The position numbers were made by a program, and so were the translations under genes. A stretch of DNA of 64,000 bases from Streptomyces sp. AM 2-1-1 (GTDB taxonomy: Bacteria; Actinomycetota; Actinomycetes; Streptomycetales; Streptomycetaceae), in NCBI RefSeq assembly GCF_029167645.1, contig NZ_CP119147.1, positions 4,110,501-4,174,500 of the forward strand. Reading direction: 5' to 3'. The notes below the pieces were generated by a model. That model made no database searches. It saw only the letters and a list, made by a program, of their open reading frames with translations, and was not told where the DNA came from. Shown one piece after another: positions 44,475-53,258 of the stretch (the stretch's first letter is position 1; the number at the start of each line of letters is the position of its first letter).

Positions 44475-45446
44475 TCACACCGTGAAACGTACGGCTTCCA
44501 GCCAGGAGTCGTTGTTCAGGGTGCCGCCGAATATGTAGTTCCCGGAGGCCTGGCCGATCGGCTTGTCACAGGCGAGGCCGCCCCAGCCGGAGCGCACCCG
44601 GGCACTCTGGCAGACCGCGCCGTCACCGACGTTGATGACGAAGCCGAGCATGTAGGGATAGTTCCTGGCCGTGCTGCCGATGTAGTTGTCGATCCCGTCG
44701 GCCACACCGTTCCAGGGGGTCTTCCACTCGTCATTGTGTACGAAAGCGTTGCCGGCGGTGCCCTTCGTACCGGACACCGCGATGTTGAGGGACTTGATCT
44801 TCTTGCCCGTGATGCCGGTCGTACCGCCGTCGCACACCACGCTCTGCCAGCCGCTGCCCTCGACGTAGGCGCGGTAGCAGATGTGCCGGCCCGGCTGCCG
44901 GGCCGCGAGGCGCGACACGGTCAGGGCCGCGGTCTCCGGTACGGGTGCGGGGGCGGCCTTGGGAGCGGCCTCGGGAGCGGCGGCCGACGGCTTCGGGGTG
45001 GCGGACACCGTCTTCCGCGGGGCGGGCGCGGCCGGGAGCGGGGCCTGGTAGGCCTGCGGGGGAGCGGCGGGCAGCGGCGCCGCCACCGGGGTGGGAGAGA
45101 CCTTCGGGGTGGGCGACGCCTTCGGGGTGGGCGAGGCCTTCGGGGTGGGGGAGACGACGACGGCCGGGGGCGGCGGGAGGACGCGGGCGGCCGCCGCTTC
45201 CTGACTGTCGCCGAGGTCACCGGCGCCGTCGCCCGCCAGTGCGGCGGTGAGTGCGACGGGCGCGGCCACCGCCGCGGCCGTCCAGGCCAGCGTGGTCCAG
45301 ACACGGCGTCCGGGGGTCATTCCCCGGGGCCCGCGGACCCGGCGGCGGCGGAAGGCGTCGGCGAAGTCCGGCGCGGCCGACGACGGCCGGTCCGGGCAGG
45401 TCCCGGGTTCCAGGGGCTGCTTCGAGTGCTCGGACTGCGAGTTCAT
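44475..45446 (-). CDS. Membrane-anchored ChW-repeat protein
   Basis: 323-aa protein. A basic N-terminus (FRRRRVRGPRG) and one TM helix (TTLAWTAAAVAAPVALTAAL, about 50-70) lead to a long Pro/Ala/Thr linker (about 90-170, repeated ASPTPK), typical of wall-spanning stalks. The C-terminal domain (about 185-323) resembles clostridial hydrophobic-W (ChW) repeats: ICYRAYVEGSGWQSVVCDGGTTGITG, KSLNIAV, RSGWGGLACDKPIGQASGNYIFGG. ChW domains mediate surface binding. Divergent from the ECF sigma gene of the T7SS locus, so it may share regulation. The start is ATG 45446. Confidence 0.78.
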   Translation of the reverse strand: MNSQSEHSKQPLEPGTCPDRPSSAAPDFADAFRRRRVRGPRGMTPGRRVWTTLAWTAAAVAAPVALTAALAGDGAGDLGDSQEAAAARVLPPPPAVVVSPTPKASPTPKASPTPKVSPTPVAAPLPAAPPQAYQAPLPAAPAPRKTVSATPKPSAAAPEAAPKAAPAPVPETAALTVSRLAARQPGRHICYRAYVEGSGWQSVVCDGGTTGITGKKIKSLNIAVSGTKGTAGNAFVHNDEWKTPWNGVADGIDNYIGSTARNYPYMLGFVINVGDGAVCQSARVRSGWGGLACDKPIGQASGNYIFGGTLNNDSWLEAVRFTV

Positions 45447-45726
45447 GGGGTGCTTGGCTCCAGTCGACGGTCGCGGAGCGGGCAGGAGCGGATCGGGTCC
45501 CCCGCTGTCGGGGTGTCCGCCGGCCGGGGGTCGGCCCGGGACGCCACCCTAACGCGGGTTTGTCGCCGCGAGTTTCTAGATCTGCAATGTTCTGAGCTTT
45601 TACTGAGCATCAACACGCGTCCGAGGACCTAAGTTGACTGAACGTCACCGTGAACAGAAAGAACATGAAAGGGCATTCCCCCGTGCCCTTGATTCTCCGC
45701 CCCTGCGGGCGATGTGGAGCGAAACA
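45447..45726. promoter_or_regulatory. Divergent promoter region of the ChW-protein and sigma genes
   Basis: 280 bp, AT-richer between about 45570 and 45680. TTGACT (45634-45639) could be a -35 for the sigma gene; I see no clear -10. No other gene. Confidence 0.4.
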
Positions 45727-46242
45727 GTGATCGATGCTCACGGCACATCAGATTCGTCCTCGCGTCCCGCCTCGGCCGAGCGCCACCGGGCGCTGCTCAT
45801 GAGGTTCGCGAACCGGCTCACCGGGGACCCCTATCGGGCCGAGGACATCGTCCAGGAGACCCTCCTGCGCGCCTGGAACCGGCCGCCGGCCGCCGTGCCG
45901 GCCGACGACGACGAGCGGCTGCTCGCCTGGCTGTACACGGTCGCCCGCAACCTGGCCATCGACATGCACCGCCGCGACCGCGCGGTGCCCGTGGGCGCGT
46001 TGCCGCAGCAACTGCTGAGCCGCAGCGGGGAGTGCGACCTGGCCGAGCGGGTGGTCGACCGGCACGTGGTGCGCAAGGCGCTGGCCCGGCTGTCGCAGGA
46101 ACACCGGGAAGTGGTCGTGCGGGTCCACCTCTGCGACCGCCCGAGGGACGAGACCGCCCGGGAGATAGGGATATCCCCGGGAACGGTCAAGTCCCGTACG
46201 CACTACGCCCTGCGGGCCCTGCGCAGGGAGCTGGCCGCGTGA
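45727..46242 (+). CDS. ECF-type RNA polymerase sigma factor
   Basis: 171-aa ECF sigma factor. Region 2 reads LLMRFANRLTGDPYRAEDIVQETLLRAWNRPP and WLYTVARNLAIDMHRRDRA; region 4 is ALARLSQEHREVVVRVHLCDRP, then ETAREIGISPGTVKSRTHYALRALRREL. GTG 45727 is chosen because GGAG lies 7-10 nt upstream (45716-45719); ATG 45712 is the alternative. It overlaps the next gene by 4 bp, yet that gene lacks a zinc anti-sigma motif. It probably directs the T7SS operon behind it and perhaps the divergent ChW gene. Confidence 0.9.
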   Translation: MIDAHGTSDSSSRPASAERHRALLMRFANRLTGDPYRAEDIVQETLLRAWNRPPAAVPADDDERLLAWLYTVARNLAIDMHRRDRAVPVGALPQQLLSRSGECDLAERVVDRHVVRKALARLSQEHREVVVRVHLCDRPRDETAREIGISPGTVKSRTHYALRALRRELAA

Positions 46243-47780
46243 ACGGCGTCGACCCGATCCGCTGGATCTCCGACCACCGGGACGGCATCATCCGGTGGAC
46301 CCTCGTGGTGTGCGTGGCCTTCCTGCTCTTCCTCCTGGTCCGGCACTTCGCCATGAAGCTGGGCGGCTGGAAGGCGGCCGGCCGGCGCGTGGTGCGGGAG
46401 ACCGCCCTCACCGCTGCGGCGTTCGCCTCCCCGGCGCGGGCCTGGCTGCGCTACCGCCGGGTGCTGCGGATCCTGGTACGGCGGCTCCGCTCCCCCGAGA
46501 GCTGGCGCGACGCCGAACGGGCCCTCTCCGCGGTGCGGCTCGCGGCCGCGCCCGCCGTGCCGTACGGGGTCCTCGTCGACGACCGGACGGTCACCGTCCT
46601 GCTGGCCGGGCGGCACGTCCCCCCGGCGCCCGGACCCTGGGTCGCGGAGGCCGACGCGGACCACCCGCTGCGCTGGACGGCCCTGCGGTCGGAGCTTCCC
46701 GCCGTGGTGCCGGAGGCGGGGCTGAACCGGCCGGTCGTGGTCGCGATCGGCGCGCAGGACGCGCCCGCCGGGCGGTGCGCCTTCCTCGACCTGGCGACGG
46801 GGCCGCCGACCCTGGCACTGGACGGGGACGAGCGGGCCCGCGCGGCGCTGCTGCCCACCCTCGCCGCACAGCTGGGGCGGCGGCTGCCGCCCGGGCAGAC
46901 GATCGTGGCCGAGGGCGTGCTGCGCGGGTACCCGGGCGAGCCGGTGCGGGAGGCGTACCGCAGGGCCAGGGAGACCCCGGCCCGGCTGGGCACACCCCCG
47001 TTCCTGGCGGCGCGCGAGCTGCCGGACCCGCTCCCGCCCGAGATGGCGGGGCCCCCGGAGGCGGTGCCGGCGTTGCGGGTGCTGGTCCTCGGCTCCGGAC
47101 GCGGATACGTACGGCGGCTGCACGCCGACCGGTACGGGCAGCTCTCGCTCCCCGGCACGCCGCTGCTGCTGCTGTCGCACGCGCTGCCGCGCGCGGTGTC
47201 CCGCACCCTCAAGCGGATCCCGCCGGTGCACCCGCCCGCCCCTTCGGCGGACGGGGTACGGCCGCTCTTCGGGGAAGAGGACGAGGCCGTCCCCGCGGGG
47301 CTGCGCGAGGCCGACCCCGACGAGGGAGTGCCGACCGCGGCCCCCGCCGCCCGGGAGAGGCGGCGCGCGGCGCCCAAGACCAGCGAGGCGTCGGCCGGGC
47401 CAACCCCCGTTCCGGCCGGCGTCTCGCTGCCCACCCCGCTGCCCGGGCCGCGGGCCACCGCCGGCCCGGAGGCCTCCCCCGCCCCCGGGACCGCGGCCGG
47501 CCGGTACCCGGAGGGCGCGCACCCTGCCGCGCCGGCGCCCGTACCCGGCGCGCCGGGGCGCCTGCGGGAGTCCGGCGCCGACGGCCCGGAACCACCCGTC
47601 ATCTGGGCCGGCTCCGACCCTGACCCGGGAGCCTGGTCCGGGCTGGCCGGCGACCTTGGCGGACCGGAGGCGCTCGACGGGCCGGGCGGTCCGGGACCCC
47701 GCGGGCCGGGCGGGGAGCCGGGCGAGGAGCCCGATCCGGATGCCGGGGTGCCCTCCGCCCCGCCCCCACGACACCGCTGA
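46239..47780 (+). CDS. Single-TM membrane protein of the T7SS locus, unknown
   Basis: 513-aa protein. One TM helix near the N-terminus (RWTLVVCVAFLLFLLVRHF, about 18-37), a basic cytosolic-looking stretch, a globular alpha/beta part (about 75-330; VPYGVLVDDRTVTVLLAG, CAFLDLATGPPTLALDGD) and a Pro/Ala/Gly-rich disordered tail of about 170 aa. GTG 46239 is coupled to the sigma stop (GTGA). It ends 20 bp before the eccC start. By position it could be an EccE-like or anti-sigma-like partner, but no motif proves either. Confidence 0.72.
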   Translation: MNGVDPIRWISDHRDGIIRWTLVVCVAFLLFLLVRHFAMKLGGWKAAGRRVVRETALTAAAFASPARAWLRYRRVLRILVRRLRSPESWRDAERALSAVRLAAAPAVPYGVLVDDRTVTVLLAGRHVPPAPGPWVAEADADHPLRWTALRSELPAVVPEAGLNRPVVVAIGAQDAPAGRCAFLDLATGPPTLALDGDERARAALLPTLAAQLGRRLPPGQTIVAEGVLRGYPGEPVREAYRRARETPARLGTPPFLAARELPDPLPPEMAGPPEAVPALRVLVLGSGRGYVRRLHADRYGQLSLPGTPLLLLSHALPRAVSRTLKRIPPVHPPAPSADGVRPLFGEEDEAVPAGLREADPDEGVPTAAPAARERRRAAPKTSEASAGPTPVPAGVSLPTPLPGPRATAGPEASPAPGTAAGRYPEGAHPAAPAPVPGAPGRLRESGADGPEPPVIWAGSDPDPGAWSGLAGDLGGPEALDGPGGPGPRGPGGEPGEEPDPDAGVPSAPPPRHR

Positions 47781-47800
47781 AAGCCACCGCAAGGAGTGCC

Positions 47801-50800
47801 GTGAGACTCACCCTCTCCACCGTCGACGCCCGGGGCCACCGCGCGGACCACCTGCTGGACCTCCCCGAGGGCGCCGACCTCGCCGCCCTCGGAGAGGCGC
47901 TGGGATCCGCCGAGCTGTACCTCGGGAGCAGTCCGCTCCACCCCGACCTCCCCGTGCGGGGCAGCGGACTGCGCGAGGGCTCGGTGGTCGGCCTCGGCGT
48001 GCCGGTGCCCTCCCCGGCCGGGGCGTCCGAGGCGTGGCGGCCGCCCGCCTCCGACCCGGCCCTCGTCGAGGTCCAGCACATCGGCGGACCGGGCGCGGGC
48101 CGGGTCTGGCGGCTCGGCCCCGGTGACCACGAGGCCGGCACCGACCGCGGCTGCGTCCTCCGCCTCGACGGCGGCGGGGCACCGGCCCGGGCCACCTGGA
48201 TCACGGTGGGCACCGACGGGCGGGTGACCCTGCGGCTCGCCCCCGACGCGGACGCCGACTGCGGTCTGCGCAGTCTCACCCCGCCCCCGCCGGTCGACCC
48301 GACCACCGGCACCCCGCTCACCGCCGAGGAGCCCGCGGGCCCGCAGGACGGCGGCCCCGGCGGTCACACGCCCGAGCCCGCCCCACCCGGGCCCGACGGC
48401 CACCCCGTCCCGCCACCGCTGCCGCCCGTCGGGAAGCTGCCGGTGCCGGACGACGGCTCCGTCGAGTGGCCTCCCTACGCCGACCTGTCCCTCGGTGACC
48501 ACCTGCTGCGCCTGAGCCGGCCGTTCGAGGCGGACGCGGCCGTGAACCGGGCCGCCGACGGCGTGGGCATCGAGTACAACCGGCCGCCGCGGATCGTCCC
48601 GCACCTGGACACCGAGTCGATGACCATGCAGGGCCCGCCCGCCGACAACACCAAGCGGCCCTTCCCGTTCCTGATGATGATCTCGCCGCTGATCATGGGC
48701 CTGGTCATGATGTTCCTCTTCCGCAGCCTCTACTTCGTCGTCTTCATCCTGCTGACGCCGCTGATGGCCGTCGGCAACTGGGTCTCCGGCCGGCGCACCG
48801 GCCGCAAGCAGTACGAGGAGAACCTCCGGATCTACCTGGTCCGCCGCTCCTGGACGGAGCTGGAGATGCGCCAGGCGACGATCGACGAGCGGAAGTTGCG
48901 GGCCGACACCTTCCCCGACCCGGCCTCGGTGCTGCTGACCGCCTCCGGGCCCGGCAAGGGACTGTGGCAGCGCCGGCGCCGCGACCCCGACCACCTCACC
49001 CTGCGCGTCGGCACCCTGACCCGGCCCTCGCTCAAACGCATCGACGACGGCGCCCGCGACGCCAACCACCGCCAGGTGCACTGGCGGATCGCCGACGCCC
49101 CCTTCGGCATCGAACTGGCCGAGCACGGGGTCGTCGGCATCAGCGGTCCCGGCGCCGCCCCGCGCACCCTGGCCGCCTGGGCCGTCGCCCAGGCGGCCGT
49201 CCTGCACAGCCCCCGCGACCTGCGGATCGTCGTCCTCACCGACCGCGAGCACGCGGAGGCCTGGAACTGGGTGCGCTGGCTGCCGCACCTGCGCTCCTCC
49301 CGCCCCGGTGCCGCCGTCGTCAGCCTCGGCAACGACCCGGAGAGCACCGCGCACCGGGTGAACGAGCTGATCGGCGAGATCCAGAACCGCTCGGACAGCA
49401 ACACCTCCGCCCTGAGCCGCTCGCTCCAGCGGGAGCCCGACATCATGGTCGTCCTGGACGGCGCACGCCGGCTCCGCGACGTCCCGGGCGTGGTCCACCT
49501 GCTCACCGCCGGCCCCGCCGCCCGGGTGTTCAGCCTCTGTGTCGACGAGCGCGAGCGGCTGCTCCCCGAGGAGTGCACGGCCGTGATCACCACCACCGGC
49601 AATCGGCTGACCGTCCGTACCTCCGGCGTGCCGGCCGTGGAGGACGTCCGGGCCGACCAGGTCGACGCCGCGTGGTGCGAGGAGGTCGCGCGGGCCCTCG
49701 CGCCGCTGCGCGACGTCACCGTCGACAGCGACTCCGGGCTCCCGGAGGACGTCCAGCTGCTGCCGCTGATCGGCCAGGAACCGCCGGACCCGGCCGCCGT
49801 CGTCCGGGCGTGGGCCCGCCGGCCCGCCACCAGCTCGTTCGTCGTGGGCTCCGGCTACGACGGGCCGCTCACCATCGACCTGGTCCGCGACGGGCCGCAC
49901 GGCCTGATCGGCGGCACCACCGGCTCCGGCAAGTCCGAACTGCTCCAGACCATGATCGCCTCGCTGGCGGCCGCCAACCGGCCCGACGAACTCGCCTTCG
50001 TCCTCGTCGACTACAAGGGCGGCAGCGCCTTCCGCGAGTGCGACCGGCTGCCGCACACGCTCGGCATGATCACCGACCTGGACGGGCACCTGGTCCGCCG
50101 GGCCCTGGCCTCGCTCGACGCCGAGCTCCGGCGCCGCGAGATCCTGCTCAACGAGGTGGAGGCCAAGGACCACACCGAGTACCGGGCCAAGCGGTCCCGG
50201 GACCCGAGGCTCCCCGCACTGCCCCGACTGCTCATCATCATCGACGAGTTCGCCACCGTGGTGCGCGAACTCCCCGAGTTCGTCCCCGGCCTGATCAGCC
50301 TGGCCCAGCGCGGCCGCTCCCTGGGCCTGCACCTGATCCTCGCCACCCAGCGGCCCGGCGGATCGGTGAGCAACGAGATCCGCGCCAACACCAACCTGCG
50401 CATCTCCCTGCGGGTCACCGACCGCTCCGAGAGCCAGGACATCATCGACGCCCCGGACGCCGCCGGCATCTCGGCGAACCATCCGGGCCGGGCCCTGGTC
50501 CGGCGCGGTTCGGCCGCCCCGGTGCCCTTCCAGACGGCCTACGTGGGCGCCGAGCGCGGCGGCGCGGCCCCCGACCCGGCGGCCGTCCCGGACCGCCCGC
50601 TCCGGCCGGTCCGGAGCTCGGAGCTGACCTGGCAGCGCCTCGGCCGGCCCCCGGCCCTGCCCGACCCCTCGGACGAGGACACCGACGCGATGCCGGGCCC
50701 CGGGCCGGAGGAGCTCCCCACCGACCTGAAGGCCCTGGTCGACACGTTGATCGAGGCCACCGAACGGCTGGAGGACTTCACCCGGCAGCCCCGGCCCTGG

Positions 50801-52393
50801 CTGCCGCCGATGGACGAGCGGATCGCCCTGGAGGAGTTGCCCGCGCCCCCGGAGCCCGCCGAGGGCGAGCTCGCGGCGGTCCCGTACGCACTCCTCGACA
50901 TCCCCTCGCTCCAGCAGCGGCGCCTCGGCGCCATCCAGTGGTCGGCCTTCGGGCACCTCTACGTCATCGGCGCCCCGCGCTCGGGCCGCACCCAGGTGCT
51001 CCGCACCATCGCCGGATCCACCGCCCTGTGCATCGACAGCAGCGACCTGCACATGTACGGGATCGACGCGGCCGGCGGCGGCCTCGCCGCACTGGAGGCC
51101 CTGCCGCACTGCGGAGGCGTCGTGTCCCGGCACGACACCGAACGGATGGAGCGGCTGGTCAACCGCCTGGTCGCCGAGCTGACGGTCCGCCAGCGCCTGT
51201 TGTCCCAGCACGACTGCGCAGGCATCAACGAGCTGCGCGCCAAGCTGTCGGCGGCCCGGCGCCCCGCGCACCTGGTCCTCTTCATCGACGGCTGGGACGC
51301 GCTGAGCCAGCTTCTCGACGACTACGACGGCGGGCGGGTCTACTCCGACGTCGTCCGGCTGCTCCGCGAGGGCGTCGCCGCCGGCATCCACGTCATCGCC
51401 ACCTCCGAACGCGTCCTCCTCGGCGGCCGTCTGGCCGCGCACAACGACAAGCGCCTCGTGCTCCGGCAGACCGACCCCAGCGACTACAACGTCGTCGGCA
51501 TGGGCCGGGACCGGGTCCCCTCCCACGTGGCACCCGGCCGCGGCTGGCACGCCCCGGGCGGGATCGAGGCGCAGATCGCACTGCTGCCGACCGTGTCGCC
51601 CGAGCGGCCCGACCAGGGCGACGCGCTGCGCGCCATCGGCAAGCAGGCATGGGCGCGGGAGAGCGAAGTACCGCCGCAGAGGCGGCCGTTCAAGATCGGC
51701 GAGATGCCCACGCTGATCGGCTTCCAGGAGGCCGTCGACCAGGTCCCCAAGGCCCAACTGCGCCCGCTGTGGGCGCTGATGGGCGTCGGCGGCGACGCCG
51801 TCGGACCGATCGGCTACGACTTCCAGGAGGGCGGCGGCTCCTTCGTCGTGGCGGGTCCGCCCCGCACCGGCCGCAGTACCGCGCTCGCCGCGATGGCGGT
51901 CTCCCTGCTGCTCGGCGGCACCCGGCTGATCGTGATCACCCCCCGCGAGTCGCAGTTGCGGCGGCTCGCCGCCCACGACCTGGCCCACGTGTTCCGCGAG
52001 CCGGACCCCTCGAACGAGGCGCTCACCGAGGCGCTGAAGGCCGTCGCCGGGCAGCCGGTGGTGGTGGTCGTGGACGACGCGGACCTGCTGCTGGCCGCCG
52101 ACGCCGACCGAACCCTGCGGCAGGTGGCCACGTCCGGGCGGGACCACCTGCAGGGCCTGCTCCTGGCCGGCCTGCCGGAGTCGATGCACTCGATGGGCTG
52201 GGTGGGCACCGCCCGCCGGGCCCGGCGCGGGCTGCTCCTCGGCCCCAAGAGCCCCGGCGAGGGCGACATCATCGGGTCCCGCATCTCGGGCGACCAGATC
52301 CGTACGCAGCTGGGGGCAGGGCGCGGCTGGACGGCGGGAGAGGGCGGCAGCGCCATCGCCGTGCAGGTGCCGCTGACGGTCCTGGACGCCTGA
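47801..52393 (+). CDS. eccC: EccC-like type VII secretion ATPase (FtsK/SpoIIIE)
   Basis: 1530-aa motor ATPase. An N-terminal ubiquitin-like/FHA-like part (1-170), a Pro-rich linker and two TM helices (FPFLMMISPLIMGLVMMFLF, YFVVFILLTPLMAVGNW, about 286-330) precede three FtsK/SpoIIIE domains. Domain 1 is active-looking: Walker A GGTTGSGKSEL (about 704-714) and Walker B LLIIIDEFATVV (about 812). Domains 2 (VIGAPRSGRTQVL, about 1055) and 3 (VAGPPRTGRSTAL, about 1349) have Arg for the Walker Lys. EccC recognises WXG100 substrates and drives export across the membrane. GTG 47801 has AAGGAG 5-10 nt upstream. Confidence 0.94.
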   Translation: MRLTLSTVDARGHRADHLLDLPEGADLAALGEALGSAELYLGSSPLHPDLPVRGSGLREGSVVGLGVPVPSPAGASEAWRPPASDPALVEVQHIGGPGAGRVWRLGPGDHEAGTDRGCVLRLDGGGAPARATWITVGTDGRVTLRLAPDADADCGLRSLTPPPPVDPTTGTPLTAEEPAGPQDGGPGGHTPEPAPPGPDGHPVPPPLPPVGKLPVPDDGSVEWPPYADLSLGDHLLRLSRPFEADAAVNRAADGVGIEYNRPPRIVPHLDTESMTMQGPPADNTKRPFPFLMMISPLIMGLVMMFLFRSLYFVVFILLTPLMAVGNWVSGRRTGRKQYEENLRIYLVRRSWTELEMRQATIDERKLRADTFPDPASVLLTASGPGKGLWQRRRRDPDHLTLRVGTLTRPSLKRIDDGARDANHRQVHWRIADAPFGIELAEHGVVGISGPGAAPRTLAAWAVAQAAVLHSPRDLRIVVLTDREHAEAWNWVRWLPHLRSSRPGAAVVSLGNDPESTAHRVNELIGEIQNRSDSNTSALSRSLQREPDIMVVLDGARRLRDVPGVVHLLTAGPAARVFSLCVDERERLLPEECTAVITTTGNRLTVRTSGVPAVEDVRADQVDAAWCEEVARALAPLRDVTVDSDSGLPEDVQLLPLIGQEPPDPAAVVRAWARRPATSSFVVGSGYDGPLTIDLVRDGPHGLIGGTTGSGKSELLQTMIASLAAANRPDELAFVLVDYKGGSAFRECDRLPHTLGMITDLDGHLVRRALASLDAELRRREILLNEVEAKDHTEYRAKRSRDPRLPALPRLLIIIDEFATVVRELPEFVPGLISLAQRGRSLGLHLILATQRPGGSVSNEIRANTNLRISLRVTDRSESQDIIDAPDAAGISANHPGRALVRRGSAAPVPFQTAYVGAERGGAAPDPAAVPDRPLRPVRSSELTWQRLGRPPALPDPSDEDTDAMPGPGPEELPTDLKALVDTLIEATERLEDFTRQPRPWLPPMDERIALEELPAPPEPAEGELAAVPYALLDIPSLQQRRLGAIQWSAFGHLYVIGAPRSGRTQVLRTIAGSTALCIDSSDLHMYGIDAAGGGLAALEALPHCGGVVSRHDTERMERLVNRLVAELTVRQRLLSQHDCAGINELRAKLSAARRPAHLVLFIDGWDALSQLLDDYDGGRVYSDVVRLLREGVAAGIHVIATSERVLLGGRLAAHNDKRLVLRQTDPSDYNVVGMGRDRVPSHVAPGRGWHAPGGIEAQIALLPTVSPERPDQGDALRAIGKQAWARESEVPPQRRPFKIGEMPTLIGFQEAVDQVPKAQLRPLWALMGVGGDAVGPIGYDFQEGGGSFVVAGPPRTGRSTALAAMAVSLLLGGTRLIVITPRESQLRRLAAHDLAHVFREPDPSNEALTEALKAVAGQPVVVVVDDADLLLAADADRTLRQVATSGRDHLQGLLLAGLPESMHSMGWVGTARRARRGLLLGPKSPGEGDIIGSRISGDQIRTQLGAGRGWTAGEGGSAIAVQVPLTVLDA

Positions 52394-52418
52394 GGGCCTG
52401 CCGGCGGCCCTGACCACG

Positions 52419-52465
52419 ACCTGCGGCGAAGGGCCGGGCCACCCGGCCCGGCCCTCGCCGCAGGT
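52419..52465. terminator. Bidirectional terminator between eccC and the esx genes
   Basis: Arms ACCTGCGGCGAAGGGCCGGG(CC) at 52419-52440 and its complement at 52445-52465 (one bulged base), loop about 4 nt, between the convergent stops at 52393 and 52481. Confidence 0.9.
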
Positions 52466-52480
52466 GTCACCCGGGGAGCG

Positions 52481-52816
52481 TCACTTCTGCGCGGCGGCCT
52501 CGGCCTGCGCCTTCTTGATCTCCTCGACGATCTGCGAGTCGGACTGCCCCATCGACTCGGCGATCTTCTTGAAGTTGTCCGCGTACGAGGCGATGTTGGC
52601 CGCGGAGGTCTTCATCTGCTTGCTGAACTCGTTGTAGGCGTCCCGCATGACCGGGCTCGCCTTCTCGAAGACCAGGCCGTTCTGGAGCAGACCGCTGACG
52701 GTGCCCTCCAGGGAGGTCAGCTCGTTCGAGATGTCGGTGAGCTTGTTGCCCATGGTGGTACAGCCGTTGAAGATCTCGTCGTAATCGAATACGACGTCGT
52801 CATTGCCGACAGGCAT
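52481..52816 (-). CDS. WXG100-family protein (Esx-like) lacking WxG
   Basis: 111-aa helical hairpin protein. Two amphipathic helices (FNGCTTMGNKLTDISNELTSLEGTVSGLL; SPVMRDAYNEFSKQMKTSAANIASYADNFKKIAE) flank a turn reading NGLVFEKA where WxG is expected. Length (about 100) and context beside eccC mark it as a T7SS substrate, probably dimerising with the product of the next gene. ATG 52816. A C-terminal Y-x-x-x-D/E signal is not clear (YNEFS or YADNF). Confidence 0.85.
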   Translation of the reverse strand: MPVGNDDVVFDYDEIFNGCTTMGNKLTDISNELTSLEGTVSGLLQNGLVFEKASPVMRDAYNEFSKQMKTSAANIASYADNFKKIAESMGQSDSQIVEEIKKAQAEAAAQK

Positions 52817-52870
52817 CCTGACAGCCCCTTCTGTTGAGTGTCCCTGCGTCGTACGAGGTGCGGTGGCAGA

Positions 52871-53182
52871 TCAGTTGCCGCTGCTGTTGACCTTCTCGGC
52901 GAGGTCGGCGTCCATGCCCTGGACCGATTCCTTGATCGCCTGGAACTGCTTGGCGTAGCCCTTGATGGACTCCGTCGCCTGCGTCAGGGCGGTGTTGAAC
53001 TTCTCGTACTGCTGCTGGAGCGCGGGGCTGCTCTTCTCCAGGACGAGGAAGGTGGACAGCAGGCTGTCCACCTCCTTCTTCGCCTCCGTCATCCGGGGCA
53101 CCAGGGTGACGTCGACGCTGGTGTTGAGCACGCCGGCGACCCGGTCGATCTCGGCGTAGGAAAGGCGGATGTTGGCTACCAC
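52871..53182 (-). CDS. WXG100-family protein (Esx-like) lacking WxG
   Basis: 103-aa helical hairpin protein. Helix 1 YAEIDRVAGVLNTSVDVTLVPRMTEAKKEVDSLLST and helix 2 SPALQQQYEKFNTALTQATESIKGYAKQFQAIKES flank a turn FLVLEKSS with no Trp. It precedes the 111-aa Esx-like gene by 54 bp and is likely its heterodimer partner. The start is GTG 53182 (GGAG about 9 nt upstream). Confidence 0.85.
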   Translation of the reverse strand: MVANIRLSYAEIDRVAGVLNTSVDVTLVPRMTEAKKEVDSLLSTFLVLEKSSPALQQQYEKFNTALTQATESIKGYAKQFQAIKESVQGMDADLAEKVNSSGN

Positions 53183-53258
53183 GAGTGGTTCTCCTCTGTC
53201 GTTCGGAGCATCGGTCGGTGCTTCGGGTGGAAGTGCGGGCGGGATCCGCGGGGCGCGG

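Noticed and set aside
46451..52417. A 1988-codon antisense frame over eccC
   Set aside because: Same GC-frame artefact; the plus-strand frame encodes clear FtsK/SpoIIIE motifs.
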